Below, piece after piece: positions 42,514-50,700 of a stretch of 64,000 nt of DNA. The translations under genes were made by a program, and so were the position numbers. The stretch is from NCBI GenBank assembly GCA_946413695.1, contig CAMKLV010000008.1, forward strand, positions 1-64,000, written 5' to 3'. The notes beneath the pieces are model-generated. The model was given only the letters and a program-made list of their open reading frames with translations, searched no databases and was not told the DNA's origin. Origin of the DNA: Firm-04 sp946413695 (lineage in GTDB: Bacteria > Bacillota > Clostridia > Oscillospirales > Ruminococcaceae). Each line of letters begins with the position of its first letter. The first letter of the stretch is position 1.

Positions 42514-42557
42514 AAAAAGCCGCTTCCATCAGTTTGATCCCTGATGAAAGCGGCTTC
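42514..42557 (-). terminator. glmU terminator
   Basis: A long stem (AAGCCGCTT...CATCAG with CTGATGAAAGCGGCTT, one mismatch); on the minus strand it is followed by TTTGG, 10 bp past the glmU stop. Confidence 0.75.
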
Positions 42558-42567
42558 TGTTTTCAGA

Positions 42568-43959
42568 TTATTCGGGCTTCTTTTCCTCTTTCTTCTGCTG
42601 CGCGAATTTGCGGAGCGTGTAGCCCTCTTTGATGTGCAGCGTGCCGCGGTCGATCGCAAGCGCGTAATCCGGCACATCGGTTGTGATGGTCGCACCGGCA
42701 GCGGTGTAGCTGTATTTGCCGAGGCTCACGGGCGCAATCAGATTGTTGTTGCAGCCGACAAACGCATAATCCCCGATCTCACAGCGCGACTTCTTGATGC
42801 CGTCGAAGTTGACGGTCACGCAGCCGCAGCCGATGTTGACCGCCTTGCCGATGTCGCTGTCGCCGAGATACGCAAGATGCGCAATCAGCGTATCCGGACC
42901 GATCACCGTGTTCTTGATCTCGACAAAGTCGCCGATCAGCGCGCCGGAGCAGATGTGGCTGTCCGGACGGATATGCACATACGGTCCGATCTTGACGCCG
43001 GAGTCGATCTGCGACTGATAAGCCTGCATCGTGTTCAGCGTAACATTGTCCCCGACGGTACAGTCCTCGACCACGCAGTTCGGACCGATGATGCAGTTTG
43101 CGCCGATCTCGGTCTTGCCGCGCAGGATCGTACCCGGCAGAATCTCCGTCCCTGCGCCGATCTTGACGCTGCGCTCAATGATGATGCCGTCTGTGCAGGT
43201 GAACCCGACACCGTTTGCCATATGATCGTTCAGGACTTTCATGCGTGCCGCCGTGTTCAGTGCGAGCAGACCCTTGCGGTCATTTGCACCGAGCACCACA
43301 TCCGGATTCTCCGAGCAGAACGCGCCGGCTTTTCTGCCGCTCTCAAGCGCAATCGCAACGGTATCCGTCAGATAATATTCATGCTGCGCGTTGTTGTTTT
43401 TGATCTGACCGAGCAGGTCAATGAGGTCAAGCGTGCGGAACCAGTAGCAGCCGGAATTGATCTCGCTGATCTTCTTCTGCTCATCGGTCGCATCCTTGTG
43501 CTCAACGATGCCCGCAATGCCGGATTCCGTCCGGAGAATTCTGCCGTAGCCGGTCGGATCGGGAACCTGTGCCGTGATGACCGTGACGGAATTCTGCGAT
43601 TCCATGTGATACTTCAGCGAATCCTTGATCGTGTCGCTGTCAATGAACGGTGCATCGCCGCAGAGCACGAGCGTATTGCCGTCGGTATCCGCATTCAAAA
43701 AGGGCAGCGTCTGCATGACGGCATGTCCGGTGCCGAGCCGCTCTGCCTGAAATGCGGTCTCGCAGCGGTCCCCGAGATAGGCTTTGATCTGCTCCGCCTC
43801 ATAGCCGGTCACAACGCAGATTTTTTCGAGTCCGGCTGTTTCGCAGGCACCGAGTACCCATTCCAGCATCGGTTCCCCGAGCACCTTGAACATCGGCTTC
43901 GGGATCGGCGCCTTCATGCGCTTACCCTGTCCGCCGGCAAGAATCACAGCTTTATTCAT
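42568..43959 (-). CDS. glmU: Bifunctional GlmU (UDP-GlcNAc pyrophosphorylase / GlcN-1-P acetyltransferase)
   Basis: 463 aa, full length. The N-terminal nucleotidyltransferase has VILAGGQGKRMKAPIPKPMF and LCGDAPFID. The C-terminal left-handed beta helix shows hexapeptide repeats (IGPNCVVEDCTVGDNV, IGDFVEIKNTVIG, HLAYLGDSDIGKAVNIGCG) and the conserved NFDG and CNNNLIAPVSLG. It makes UDP-N-acetylglucosamine for peptidoglycan. The ATG at 43959 is set by the conserved N-terminus and GAAAGGAC upstream. It has its own promoter and terminator, so it appears monocistronic. Confidence 0.97.
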   Translation of the reverse strand: MNKAVILAGGQGKRMKAPIPKPMFKVLGEPMLEWVLGACETAGLEKICVVTGYEAEQIKAYLGDRCETAFQAERLGTGHAVMQTLPFLNADTDGNTLVLCGDAPFIDSDTIKDSLKYHMESQNSVTVITAQVPDPTGYGRILRTESGIAGIVEHKDATDEQKKISEINSGCYWFRTLDLIDLLGQIKNNNAQHEYYLTDTVAIALESGRKAGAFCSENPDVVLGANDRKGLLALNTAARMKVLNDHMANGVGFTCTDGIIIERSVKIGAGTEILPGTILRGKTEIGANCIIGPNCVVEDCTVGDNVTLNTMQAYQSQIDSGVKIGPYVHIRPDSHICSGALIGDFVEIKNTVIGPDTLIAHLAYLGDSDIGKAVNIGCGCVTVNFDGIKKSRCEIGDYAFVGCNNNLIAPVSLGKYSYTAAGATITTDVPDYALAIDRGTLHIKEGYTLRKFAQQKKEEKKPE

Positions 43960-44016
43960 GGCATAATGTCCTTTCGTGTTCCTTACAAAATCGTGCAGTT
44001 TTCCTGCCTCTCCCCT

Positions 44017-44045
44017 ATTATAGCACACTTTCCCCCTGCGGTCAA
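44017..44045 (-). promoter_or_regulatory. glmU promoter
   Basis: Minus strand TTGACC, a 17-bp spacer, TATAAT, with TGC before the -10. Confidence 0.85.
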
Positions 44046-44088
44046 GCCAAAATCTCATATCCGGATAAAGAAATGTAGATACAGAAAA

Positions 44089-44110
44089 GGTTACAAACCG
44101 GTTACAAAGG
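44089..44110 (+). promoter_or_regulatory. Direct repeats GGTTACAAA, 11-bp period
   Basis: GGTTACAAA occurs at 44089 and 44100, one helical turn apart, ~110-130 bp upstream of the peroxidase -35. A second pair, TTTCACA at 44192 and 44203, has the same 11-bp period and ends 10 bp before the -35. They may be regulator sites. Confidence 0.4.
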
Positions 44111-44218
44111 TAATGCGAATGAGACAACTTTATCCCGAAAATTGTCTTGTATATATAGATGAAACATCTTTTTTGTGTTTGGAACCTCAATTTTCACAAA
44201 AATTTCACAGAAAAGCTC

Positions 44219-44247
44219 TTGACAAACCCGATTATATCGGGTATAAT
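44219..44247 (+). promoter_or_regulatory. Promoter of the peroxidase-TSCPD-OhrR-like operon
   Basis: TTGACA, a 17-bp spacer, TATAAT. It is unusual here in having GGG and not TGn before the -10. Confidence 0.9.
44227..44241 (+). promoter_or_regulatory. Palindrome inside the promoter spacer
   Basis: CCCGAT-TAT-ATCGGG, a perfect 6-bp inverted repeat lying exactly between -35 and -10; a repressor bound here would block RNA polymerase. Confidence 0.6.
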
Positions 44248-44255
44248 TCAATTAA

Positions 44256-44272
44256 GCTCAATCGAATTGAGC
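44256..44272 (+). promoter_or_regulatory. Palindromic operator at the start of transcription
   Basis: GCTCAAT-CGA-ATTGAGC, a perfect 7-bp inverted repeat just downstream of the -10. MarR/OhrR-type proteins bind AT-rich sites of this size; the gene for such a regulator is third in this operon. Confidence 0.65.
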
Positions 44273-44297
44273 AATGTCTGAATCGGAGGTTCCAATC

Positions 44298-44837
44298 ATG
44301 AATATCTATGATTTCACTGTCAAGGACGCAAAAGGCAATGACGTCTCGCTGAATGACTACCGCGGAAAGGTACTGCTGATCGTCAACACCGCGACCGGCT
44401 GCGGCTTCACACCGCAGTATGACGGACTGCAGGACCTCTACGAAGCCTATCAGGCACAGGGGTTCGAAATCCTCGATTTCCCCTGCAACCAGTTCGGTGA
44501 GCAGGCACCCGGCACCGAGGAGGAGATCGTCAGCTTCTGCAAGGGCAGATTCGGCATCACCTTCAAACAGTTTGCAAAAATCGACGTCAACGGCGAGAAT
44601 GCCCTGCCGCTTTACAAGCTGCTCAAAGCGGCAATCCCCGAGGATACCGTCGAGGGACTGAAAGCGAAAATGGCGATGAAGGCGATTTCCGCAATCAGCA
44701 AAACCTGCAAGGAGCCCGGCGATATCAAATGGAACTTTACAAAATTTCTCGTAGACCGCGAGGGCAAAGTTGTCGGCAGATTTTCGCCGACCGATGAGCC
44801 CAAGGTGCTCGAAGACAAAATAAAGGAGCTGTTATAA
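44298..44837 (+). CDS. Glutathione peroxidase-family thiol peroxidase
   Basis: 179 aa. The GPx fold motifs are present: GKVLLIVNTATGCGFTPQY with a cysteine (not selenocysteine) at the peroxidatic position, the LQDLY glutamine, FPCNQFGEQAPGT and KWNFTKFLVD. Bacterial members usually reduce peroxides with thioredoxin, not glutathione. The ATG at 44298 follows GGAGG. It is the first gene of an operon with a TSCPD protein and an OhrR-like regulator, which points to a peroxide- or redox-inducible unit. Confidence 0.95.
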   Translation: MNIYDFTVKDAKGNDVSLNDYRGKVLLIVNTATGCGFTPQYDGLQDLYEAYQAQGFEILDFPCNQFGEQAPGTEEEIVSFCKGRFGITFKQFAKIDVNGENALPLYKLLKAAIPEDTVEGLKAKMAMKAISAISKTCKEPGDIKWNFTKFLVDREGKVVGRFSPTDEPKVLEDKIKELL

Positions 44838-45094
44838 TGGATTACGTGTATCATACTGAAATGGTTTGTGCGCAGGAGATTCACTTTCATCTCGAGGATG
44901 ATGTCGTGACGCAGATCGTCTTCATCGGCGGATGCAACGGCAACCTCAAAGCGATCTCCAAGCTCGTGGACGGCTGGACCGTCTCACAGATCGAAGAAAA
45001 GCTGCTCGGCAATACCTGCGGCAGACGTCCCACATCATGTGCGGATCAGCTTGCGAAAGCGGTCCGGCAGGCTTACGAACAGTCAAAGGCTTAA
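44837..45094 (+). CDS. TSCPD-domain protein (TIGR03905-like)
   Basis: 85 aa. VFIGGCNGNLKAISKLVDG and LLGNTCGRRPTSCADQLAKAV are the cysteine-containing TSCPD signature that is otherwise found at the C-terminus of class II ribonucleotide reductases. Stand-alone versions are common in Clostridia; their role is unknown, though metal or redox chemistry is plausible. The start overlaps the peroxidase stop by one base (TAATG), so translation is coupled. Confidence 0.92.
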   Translation: MDYVYHTEMVCAQEIHFHLEDDVVTQIVFIGGCNGNLKAISKLVDGWTVSQIEEKLLGNTCGRRPTSCADQLAKAVRQAYEQSKA

Positions 45095-45177
45095 CTGAAT
45101 ACCGCATCACGGATCCTGTCCATTCCGGGCAGGGTCCGCAGGTGCGTTATACGGATTTTTTTCAAGGGGTGAAAAGC

Positions 45178-45633
45178 ATGTCCGAACAACACTATGAGCA
45201 ATTAAAACTTGAGAATCAGCTTTGTTTTCCGCTCTATGCATGCTCGAGAGAGGTCATCAAAAAATACCGCCCGTTCCTCGATGAGATCGGGCTGACCTAT
45301 ACGCAGTATGTCGCGATGATGGTCTTCTGGGAGGAGGAGGCAATCTCGGTCAAGGAACTGGGCAGGCGGCTCTATCTCGATTCCGGCACACTGACGCCGG
45401 TGCTGAAAAGTCTCGAGCAGAAGGGTTACATCACGCGGCGCAGAAGCGCAGAGGATGAACGTGTGCTCATCGCGGCACTGACGCCCGAGGGCAAATCGCT
45501 GCAGGACGCCGCCGCAAAGATTCCGCAGCAGATCGGCGGGTGCATCCCGATGCAGCCAGAGGACGCTTTTCTGCTGCACAAACTGCTCTATAAATTGCTG
45601 CACAGCATCGAACCGCATGCCGAAAGGGAGTGA
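45178..45633 (+). CDS. MarR-family regulator, OhrR-like
   Basis: 151 aa. The N-terminal LENQLCFPLYACSREVIKKY matches OhrR, in which this first cysteine (here Cys16) senses organic peroxides; a second cysteine (Cys22) lies close by. The winged helix follows (ISVKELGRRLYLDSGTLTPVLKSLEQKGYITRRRSAEDERVLIAALT). It most likely represses its own operon through one or both palindromes at 44227-44272. The ATG at 45178 has AAGGGGTG upstream. LysR follows 6 bp later. Confidence 0.92.
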   Translation: MSEQHYEQLKLENQLCFPLYACSREVIKKYRPFLDEIGLTYTQYVAMMVFWEEEAISVKELGRRLYLDSGTLTPVLKSLEQKGYITRRRSAEDERVLIAALTPEGKSLQDAAAKIPQQIGGCIPMQPEDAFLLHKLLYKLLHSIEPHAERE

Positions 45634-45639
45634 CACGCA

Positions 45640-46638
45640 ATGACAACGCAGCAGCTAACCTATGTGATCGCCGTTGCAGAATGCCAGAGCATCTCCAAAG
45701 CGGCGGAAAAACTCTATGTGACGCAGCCCTCGCTCAGTCAGTATATCCACAGCATCGAAAAGCAGCTCGGCATGAAGCTCTTTGACCGCTCGCTCACGCC
45801 GATCCGCCTGACCGATGCCGGAAAGCTCTATGTCGAATGGGCGCGAAAAATCCTTGCGATGGAAGAAAGCATGAACAATGCGATGTCCGACCTCATGGGA
45901 CTGGAAACAGGCTCCGTCCGGATCGGTGCATCGCCGTTCCGCGTGCGCTGCCTGCTCGCAAGAAGTATTGCCTCGTTCCACGCAAAATATCCCAACATCC
46001 ACCTGACCATTCAGGAGGCTGATATGAAACAGCTCCGCGATCAGCTGACCGCGGGCGAAATTGATTTTGCCATCGGCACCGGCGAATTCGAGGAGAAGCA
46101 GTTTCATGTGGAATCGCTGGCGGATGAACGGCTCTATCTCGCCGTTTCGCCCTCGCACCCGATGACTGCCGTGCTGCCCGAGCCGCTCTCCGCAGAGGAT
46201 ATCATCAAGAGCACGGCGCGCTATCTCCGGCAGCAGCCGCTCGATCTCACCGTTGTGAAGAATGAGCCGTTTGTCGCGGCAAACGCCGGTGAATATGATC
46301 TCGACACGCTCAAGAATGTCTGCCGGAAGTGCGGCTTTGAGCCGAATATCGCCTACAGCGTCCAGACCATCGAGACTGTATTCTCGTTTGTCTGTTCCAA
46401 TATGGGCATGGCACTTCTGCCGGATTCGCTGATCTATTACGGCAATTTCCGCAATCATCCTTATTATTATTCGCTGCCGGATCATCTGGCGCTTTCGCAG
46501 ATCTCGCTGATCTCGCGCAAGAATGCGTTTCTGCCAAAGGCATCGACAGAATATGCGCTGTCCCTGAAACAGCTCGTCGATGTCGGGACATGGCGCATGG
46601 GCTCAAATGTGCCCGCAGGCGGAATGAATCTGCCGTAA
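45640..46638 (+). CDS. LysR-family transcriptional regulator
   Basis: 332 aa, slightly long. The N-terminal HTH is clear (QLTYVIAVAECQSISKAAEKLYVTQPSLSQYIHSIEKQLG), followed by a periplasmic-binding-like effector domain (~90-300). AAGGGAG is upstream. It starts 6 bp after the OhrR-like gene, an unusual placement of two regulators in a row; it may belong to the same transcript and sense another redox or metabolic signal. Its targets are unknown. Confidence 0.93.
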   Translation: MTTQQLTYVIAVAECQSISKAAEKLYVTQPSLSQYIHSIEKQLGMKLFDRSLTPIRLTDAGKLYVEWARKILAMEESMNNAMSDLMGLETGSVRIGASPFRVRCLLARSIASFHAKYPNIHLTIQEADMKQLRDQLTAGEIDFAIGTGEFEEKQFHVESLADERLYLAVSPSHPMTAVLPEPLSAEDIIKSTARYLRQQPLDLTVVKNEPFVAANAGEYDLDTLKNVCRKCGFEPNIAYSVQTIETVFSFVCSNMGMALLPDSLIYYGNFRNHPYYYSLPDHLALSQISLISRKNAFLPKASTEYALSLKQLVDVGTWRMGSNVPAGGMNLP

Positions 46639-46672
46639 ACATCAAATCAAACAAAGGGGCTGTGACAATCAA

Positions 46673-47737
46673 ATGATATCTGAAACCCTGCGCCGGCAGA
46701 TCGCTGCAGATGCGCTGGAATCCTGCGGCAGCGGCATCAGCTGGCATACTATACTAAATAAGAAATCGCTGCGGATCGGACTGATCGGCGGCTCGGTGAC
46801 ACAGGGGTACTCCTCTGCCGGATTCTGTCCGGATGCGTACCCGATCACCTTGATGAACGGGCTCCGTCAGCGCGGCTATGACGCGGAATATGAACTCTGC
46901 GCCGAGGCAGGCATGGGCTCAATGGAGGGCAATCTGCTCGCAGATGAACAAATCCTCAGCCAAAAGCCTGAGCTCGTGATCGTGGAGTTTGCAATCAATG
47001 AGACAACGCTGCGCCCGAGCGTCATTGCGTTTGAAAGTCTGCTGCGCAAGCTGCTCGGTCAGCCGGAGCCGCCGGTGGTCTGCCTGCTGCTCATCCGCTC
47101 GATGAACGATTACTCCTGCGAAAGCTTTATGCTGCCGCTCGCCGAACACTACGGGCTGCCGTGCATCCGGCTGCGGAAGGGGCTCAATCCCGCACTGGAA
47201 CGCGGCGACCTCGCATGGGAGGATTACGGCGATCCCGAAAGCCACCCGAATACCGACGGTCACCGTCTGCTGGCGGAGTGCCTGCTGCACCTCATCGACA
47301 CCGCAAAAGCGCTGCCGGATGAACCTCGCAGACCGCTGCCCGAGCCGTGGCTCGATGCACCCTATCAGCATTTGCAGTATCTGCATCCGGATGAAACGGA
47401 GATCGTGCAGACTGCGGCGCCCGTTGTGCCGCGGCAGAACCGCTCCTTTCCGGCAGCATGGCTGCTCTCCCCAAAGAACGGCGGCTTGAAGATCGAGACG
47501 GAATGCGCAGCGCTCCTGCTCTTTTATGAGACACATCATCTGCCGGAATACGGCGCTTGCCGGATCACAGTGGACGGCGAACCGCTCAATCCGCCGGTGC
47601 TGCACAGCAACTCGATTTACGGCTGGGGCAATGCAAGATTCGTCGCTACCGTGCCGCCCGGTCCGCGTGCAAAGCACATCATTGAGCTGGAACCGACTGA
47701 AGGCAGCTTCTATGTGCTCGGGCTCGGCATCTGCTGA
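46673..47737 (+). CDS. SGNH/GDSL-family hydrolase, cytoplasmic
   Basis: 354 aa, no signal peptide. Block I is IGLIGGSVTQGY (Ser nucleophile). VIVEFAINE may correspond to block III, and SHPNTDGHRLLAE provides the Asp/His end of the triad (block V). A beta-sandwich-like C-terminus (~250-354) follows. The family covers carbohydrate esterases and lipases; being cytoplasmic, it could deacetylate imported oligosaccharides. That is inference. It follows LysR by 34 bp. Confidence 0.85.
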   Translation: MISETLRRQIAADALESCGSGISWHTILNKKSLRIGLIGGSVTQGYSSAGFCPDAYPITLMNGLRQRGYDAEYELCAEAGMGSMEGNLLADEQILSQKPELVIVEFAINETTLRPSVIAFESLLRKLLGQPEPPVVCLLLIRSMNDYSCESFMLPLAEHYGLPCIRLRKGLNPALERGDLAWEDYGDPESHPNTDGHRLLAECLLHLIDTAKALPDEPRRPLPEPWLDAPYQHLQYLHPDETEIVQTAAPVVPRQNRSFPAAWLLSPKNGGLKIETECAALLLFYETHHLPEYGACRITVDGEPLNPPVLHSNSIYGWGNARFVATVPPGPRAKHIIELEPTEGSFYVLGLGIC

Positions 47738-47779
47738 ATCCGCATCATTTATTTCAAGACCAAAGAGGAGTGCATGACC

Positions 47780-50700
47780 ATGATCCAAAACAAACTGCTC
47801 GGGCTGCTGACAGCGATCGTTCTGCTCTGCATGCTGCCCGTTCCGCCGCTGCAGGTGCATGCGGAATCCGGCAGAATCGGTGACGATATCACATGGGAAA
47901 TCAGCGGCAAAGTGCTGACGCTGACCGGCACCGGTGCAACGTATTCCTACAGCAAAAAAGATGATTCACCGCTCTGGCCGTATCGCCTGGACTGCGATGA
48001 GCTCATCGTCTCAGAAGGCATCACGGAAATCGGTGAACTGTCGCTCGGCAGGGTCAATGTACAAAAAATCACACTGCCGGATTCTTTGCTCCGCATCGGC
48101 GGCAGAAACTTTAATCTGAACAGACTTACGCAGCTTACCCTGCCGCCGCATCTGGAATATATCGGCGATTATGCGTTCAACGGCATGATGAATGTCAATG
48201 AACTGATCATTCCGGATTCCGTCAAGGAAATCGGTGCATATGCCTTTTTGGCCTGCAGGCAGCTGGAATCCGTCACACTGCCGGATACCGCTGTTCAGTT
48301 CGGCAAAGGCGTGTTCAGCGGCTGCGATCAGCTCGAGAGCATCCGCCTGCCCGATGCCATGACCGAAATACCGGACGCCATGTTCAAAAACAGCAGTCAG
48401 CTGAGCGAGGTCAATATTCCGTCGCACTGCAGCCGCATCGGGGCGCATGCATTTGCCGGAACAGCACTCCCTGAGATTGCGATTCCCGCACAGGTCAGGG
48501 AGATCGGGGCATCTGCATTTGAAGGCTGCCGGAGTGTCAAAGAGATCACCATGCAGGAAGGCGTGGAGAAGCTCGAAGGCAACTGCTTTGAAGGCTGCGC
48601 GGCGCAGGAAATCCATGTGCCGGAATCCGTGACATATATCGGGGCGGACTGCTTTTCTGACACTGCCGTCCGGACACTGACGCTGCCGACACACAAGGAG
48701 CTGTTTGTCGCGGAGAACGCACTGCCCGAAAAATGGCTGAAAACGCAGGAGGGCTTTCTCATCCTCGGCGACGGCATTCTCTATCAGTACCGCGAGAAAG
48801 CAGAGCCGTTCACGGAAGGCATCACGTATGGAAAATTCGGCGACACTGTCACATGGAACTATGCGGACGGCACCCTGACGCTGTCCGGCACCGGTACAGC
48901 GGACAGAAGCACAAAGGCGGAGGAAATCGAAGCCCTGCGCTCCGAACTGAACATACACCGGATCGTCATCGGAGAAGGCATCACGGCACTCGGTGACGCT
49001 GCGCTCCTGGGTGTATCCAAAAACATCGAAACAGTCGAATTTCCGGATTCACTGATCCGGATCGGCAGCGCAAACTTCGCCAACTGTTCGGCTCTCAAGC
49101 AGATCACGCTGCCCCCGCATCTCGAATCCATCGGCACTGCTGCCTTTACCGGCTGCACCGCGCTCACCGAAGTGCAGGTTCCGGATTCTGTCAAAGCAAT
49201 CGGCGACAGCGCCTTTGCTGGCTGCACAGCGCTTTCCAGTGTCACACTGCCCGCGGGACTCGAATCTCTCGGCAAACGCTGCTTCTATAACTGCCCGCTG
49301 GATGATTCCATCGTGCCGGAATCCTGCACAGAAATCGGAGAATACTGCTTCGGCTCGGATGCAGCACCGTCCCCTGAACAGCCGCGGCCTGCCGCGCCGA
49401 AGAATGCGGAATCCGGCTATCTGCAGCCCAATATCGCATGGGAATACGCGGACGATACCCTGACGCTGACGGGTACCGGCACCGTCTCCGCCCAGTTCCT
49501 GCGAAATGATCTGGTCATCACGCGGGTTGTCATCGGCGAGGGCATCACCGGAATCAGCGACAGTGTGCTGGAGCAGATCCATAACTATATTGATACAGTC
49601 GAACTGCCGGATTCGCTGCTCAGCCTCGGCGGCAACAACTTTGCCTATTGTCCGGCGCTCGAGCAGATCAATCTGCCGCCGCATCTGAAATCCATCGGTG
49701 CGGAGGCATTCGTTAACTGCACCGCGCTCACCGAAGTGCAGATTCCGGATTCCGTCAAAACAATCGGCGATTCCGCCTTTTCCGGCTGCATACAGCTTTC
49801 CGATGTCAAGCTGCCTGCGGGACTGAAATCGCTCGGCAAACGCTGCTTCTATAACTGCCCGCTGGATGATTCCATCGTGCCGGAATCCTGCACGGAGATC
49901 GGCGCGGAGTGTTTCAGCTCGGATGCAGAGACCGATCCGGAACAACCGGTCTCGGACTCCGGCACACTCGGCGGCAATGTCACATGGGAGCTGCAGAACG
50001 GCGTGCTGACGATCAGCGGAACCGGCGCGACGGATTCCTACAAAAGCCGGAAAAGCTCACCGCTCTGGGCGCATCGCTTTGACTGCAGAGAAATCATCGT
50101 CTCTGAGGGCATCACGGAGATCGGGGATGACGCAATCTGCACATTCAGTGTCGAGAAGCTCACACTGCCGGATTCACTGACAACAATCGGCGCAGATACG
50201 TTTCGGGCATTCGCAGGCGATCATCTTGATCTGCCGCCGCATCTGGAATCCATCGGCGATTATGCATTTGACGGTATGCCGTATGTGCGTGAGCTGGTCA
50301 TTCCGGAGACCGTCAAAAAAATCGGTGCATATGCTTTTTCGTCAAGTCCGATGCTGAAAACCGTCACACTGCCGGATACCGGCATTCAGCTCGGCAAGGG
50401 TTTGTTCTACAACTGCCCGAACCTGCAAAGCATCCGACTGCCCGAAGCCATGACCGAGATTCCGGACGCCATGTTCAACTGCTGCATCCGGCTGCGCGAA
50501 ATCAATCTGCCCGCGCAGTGCACCCGCATCGGAACGAGTGCTTTTTCCGGCACTGCGTTCACTGAAATCAGGATTCCGGCACGCATCACCGAACTCGGCA
50601 CAAACGCCTTTCAAAATTGCCGGAACGCGAAAACCATCACAATGGAGGAAGGCGTTGAATCACTCGGCAAATGCTGCTTTGACGGCTGCACAGCGGAGGA

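Noticed and set aside
44298..44837. Selenocysteine-containing glutathione peroxidase
   Set aside because: The peroxidatic codon is a normal TGC cysteine codon, not TGA.
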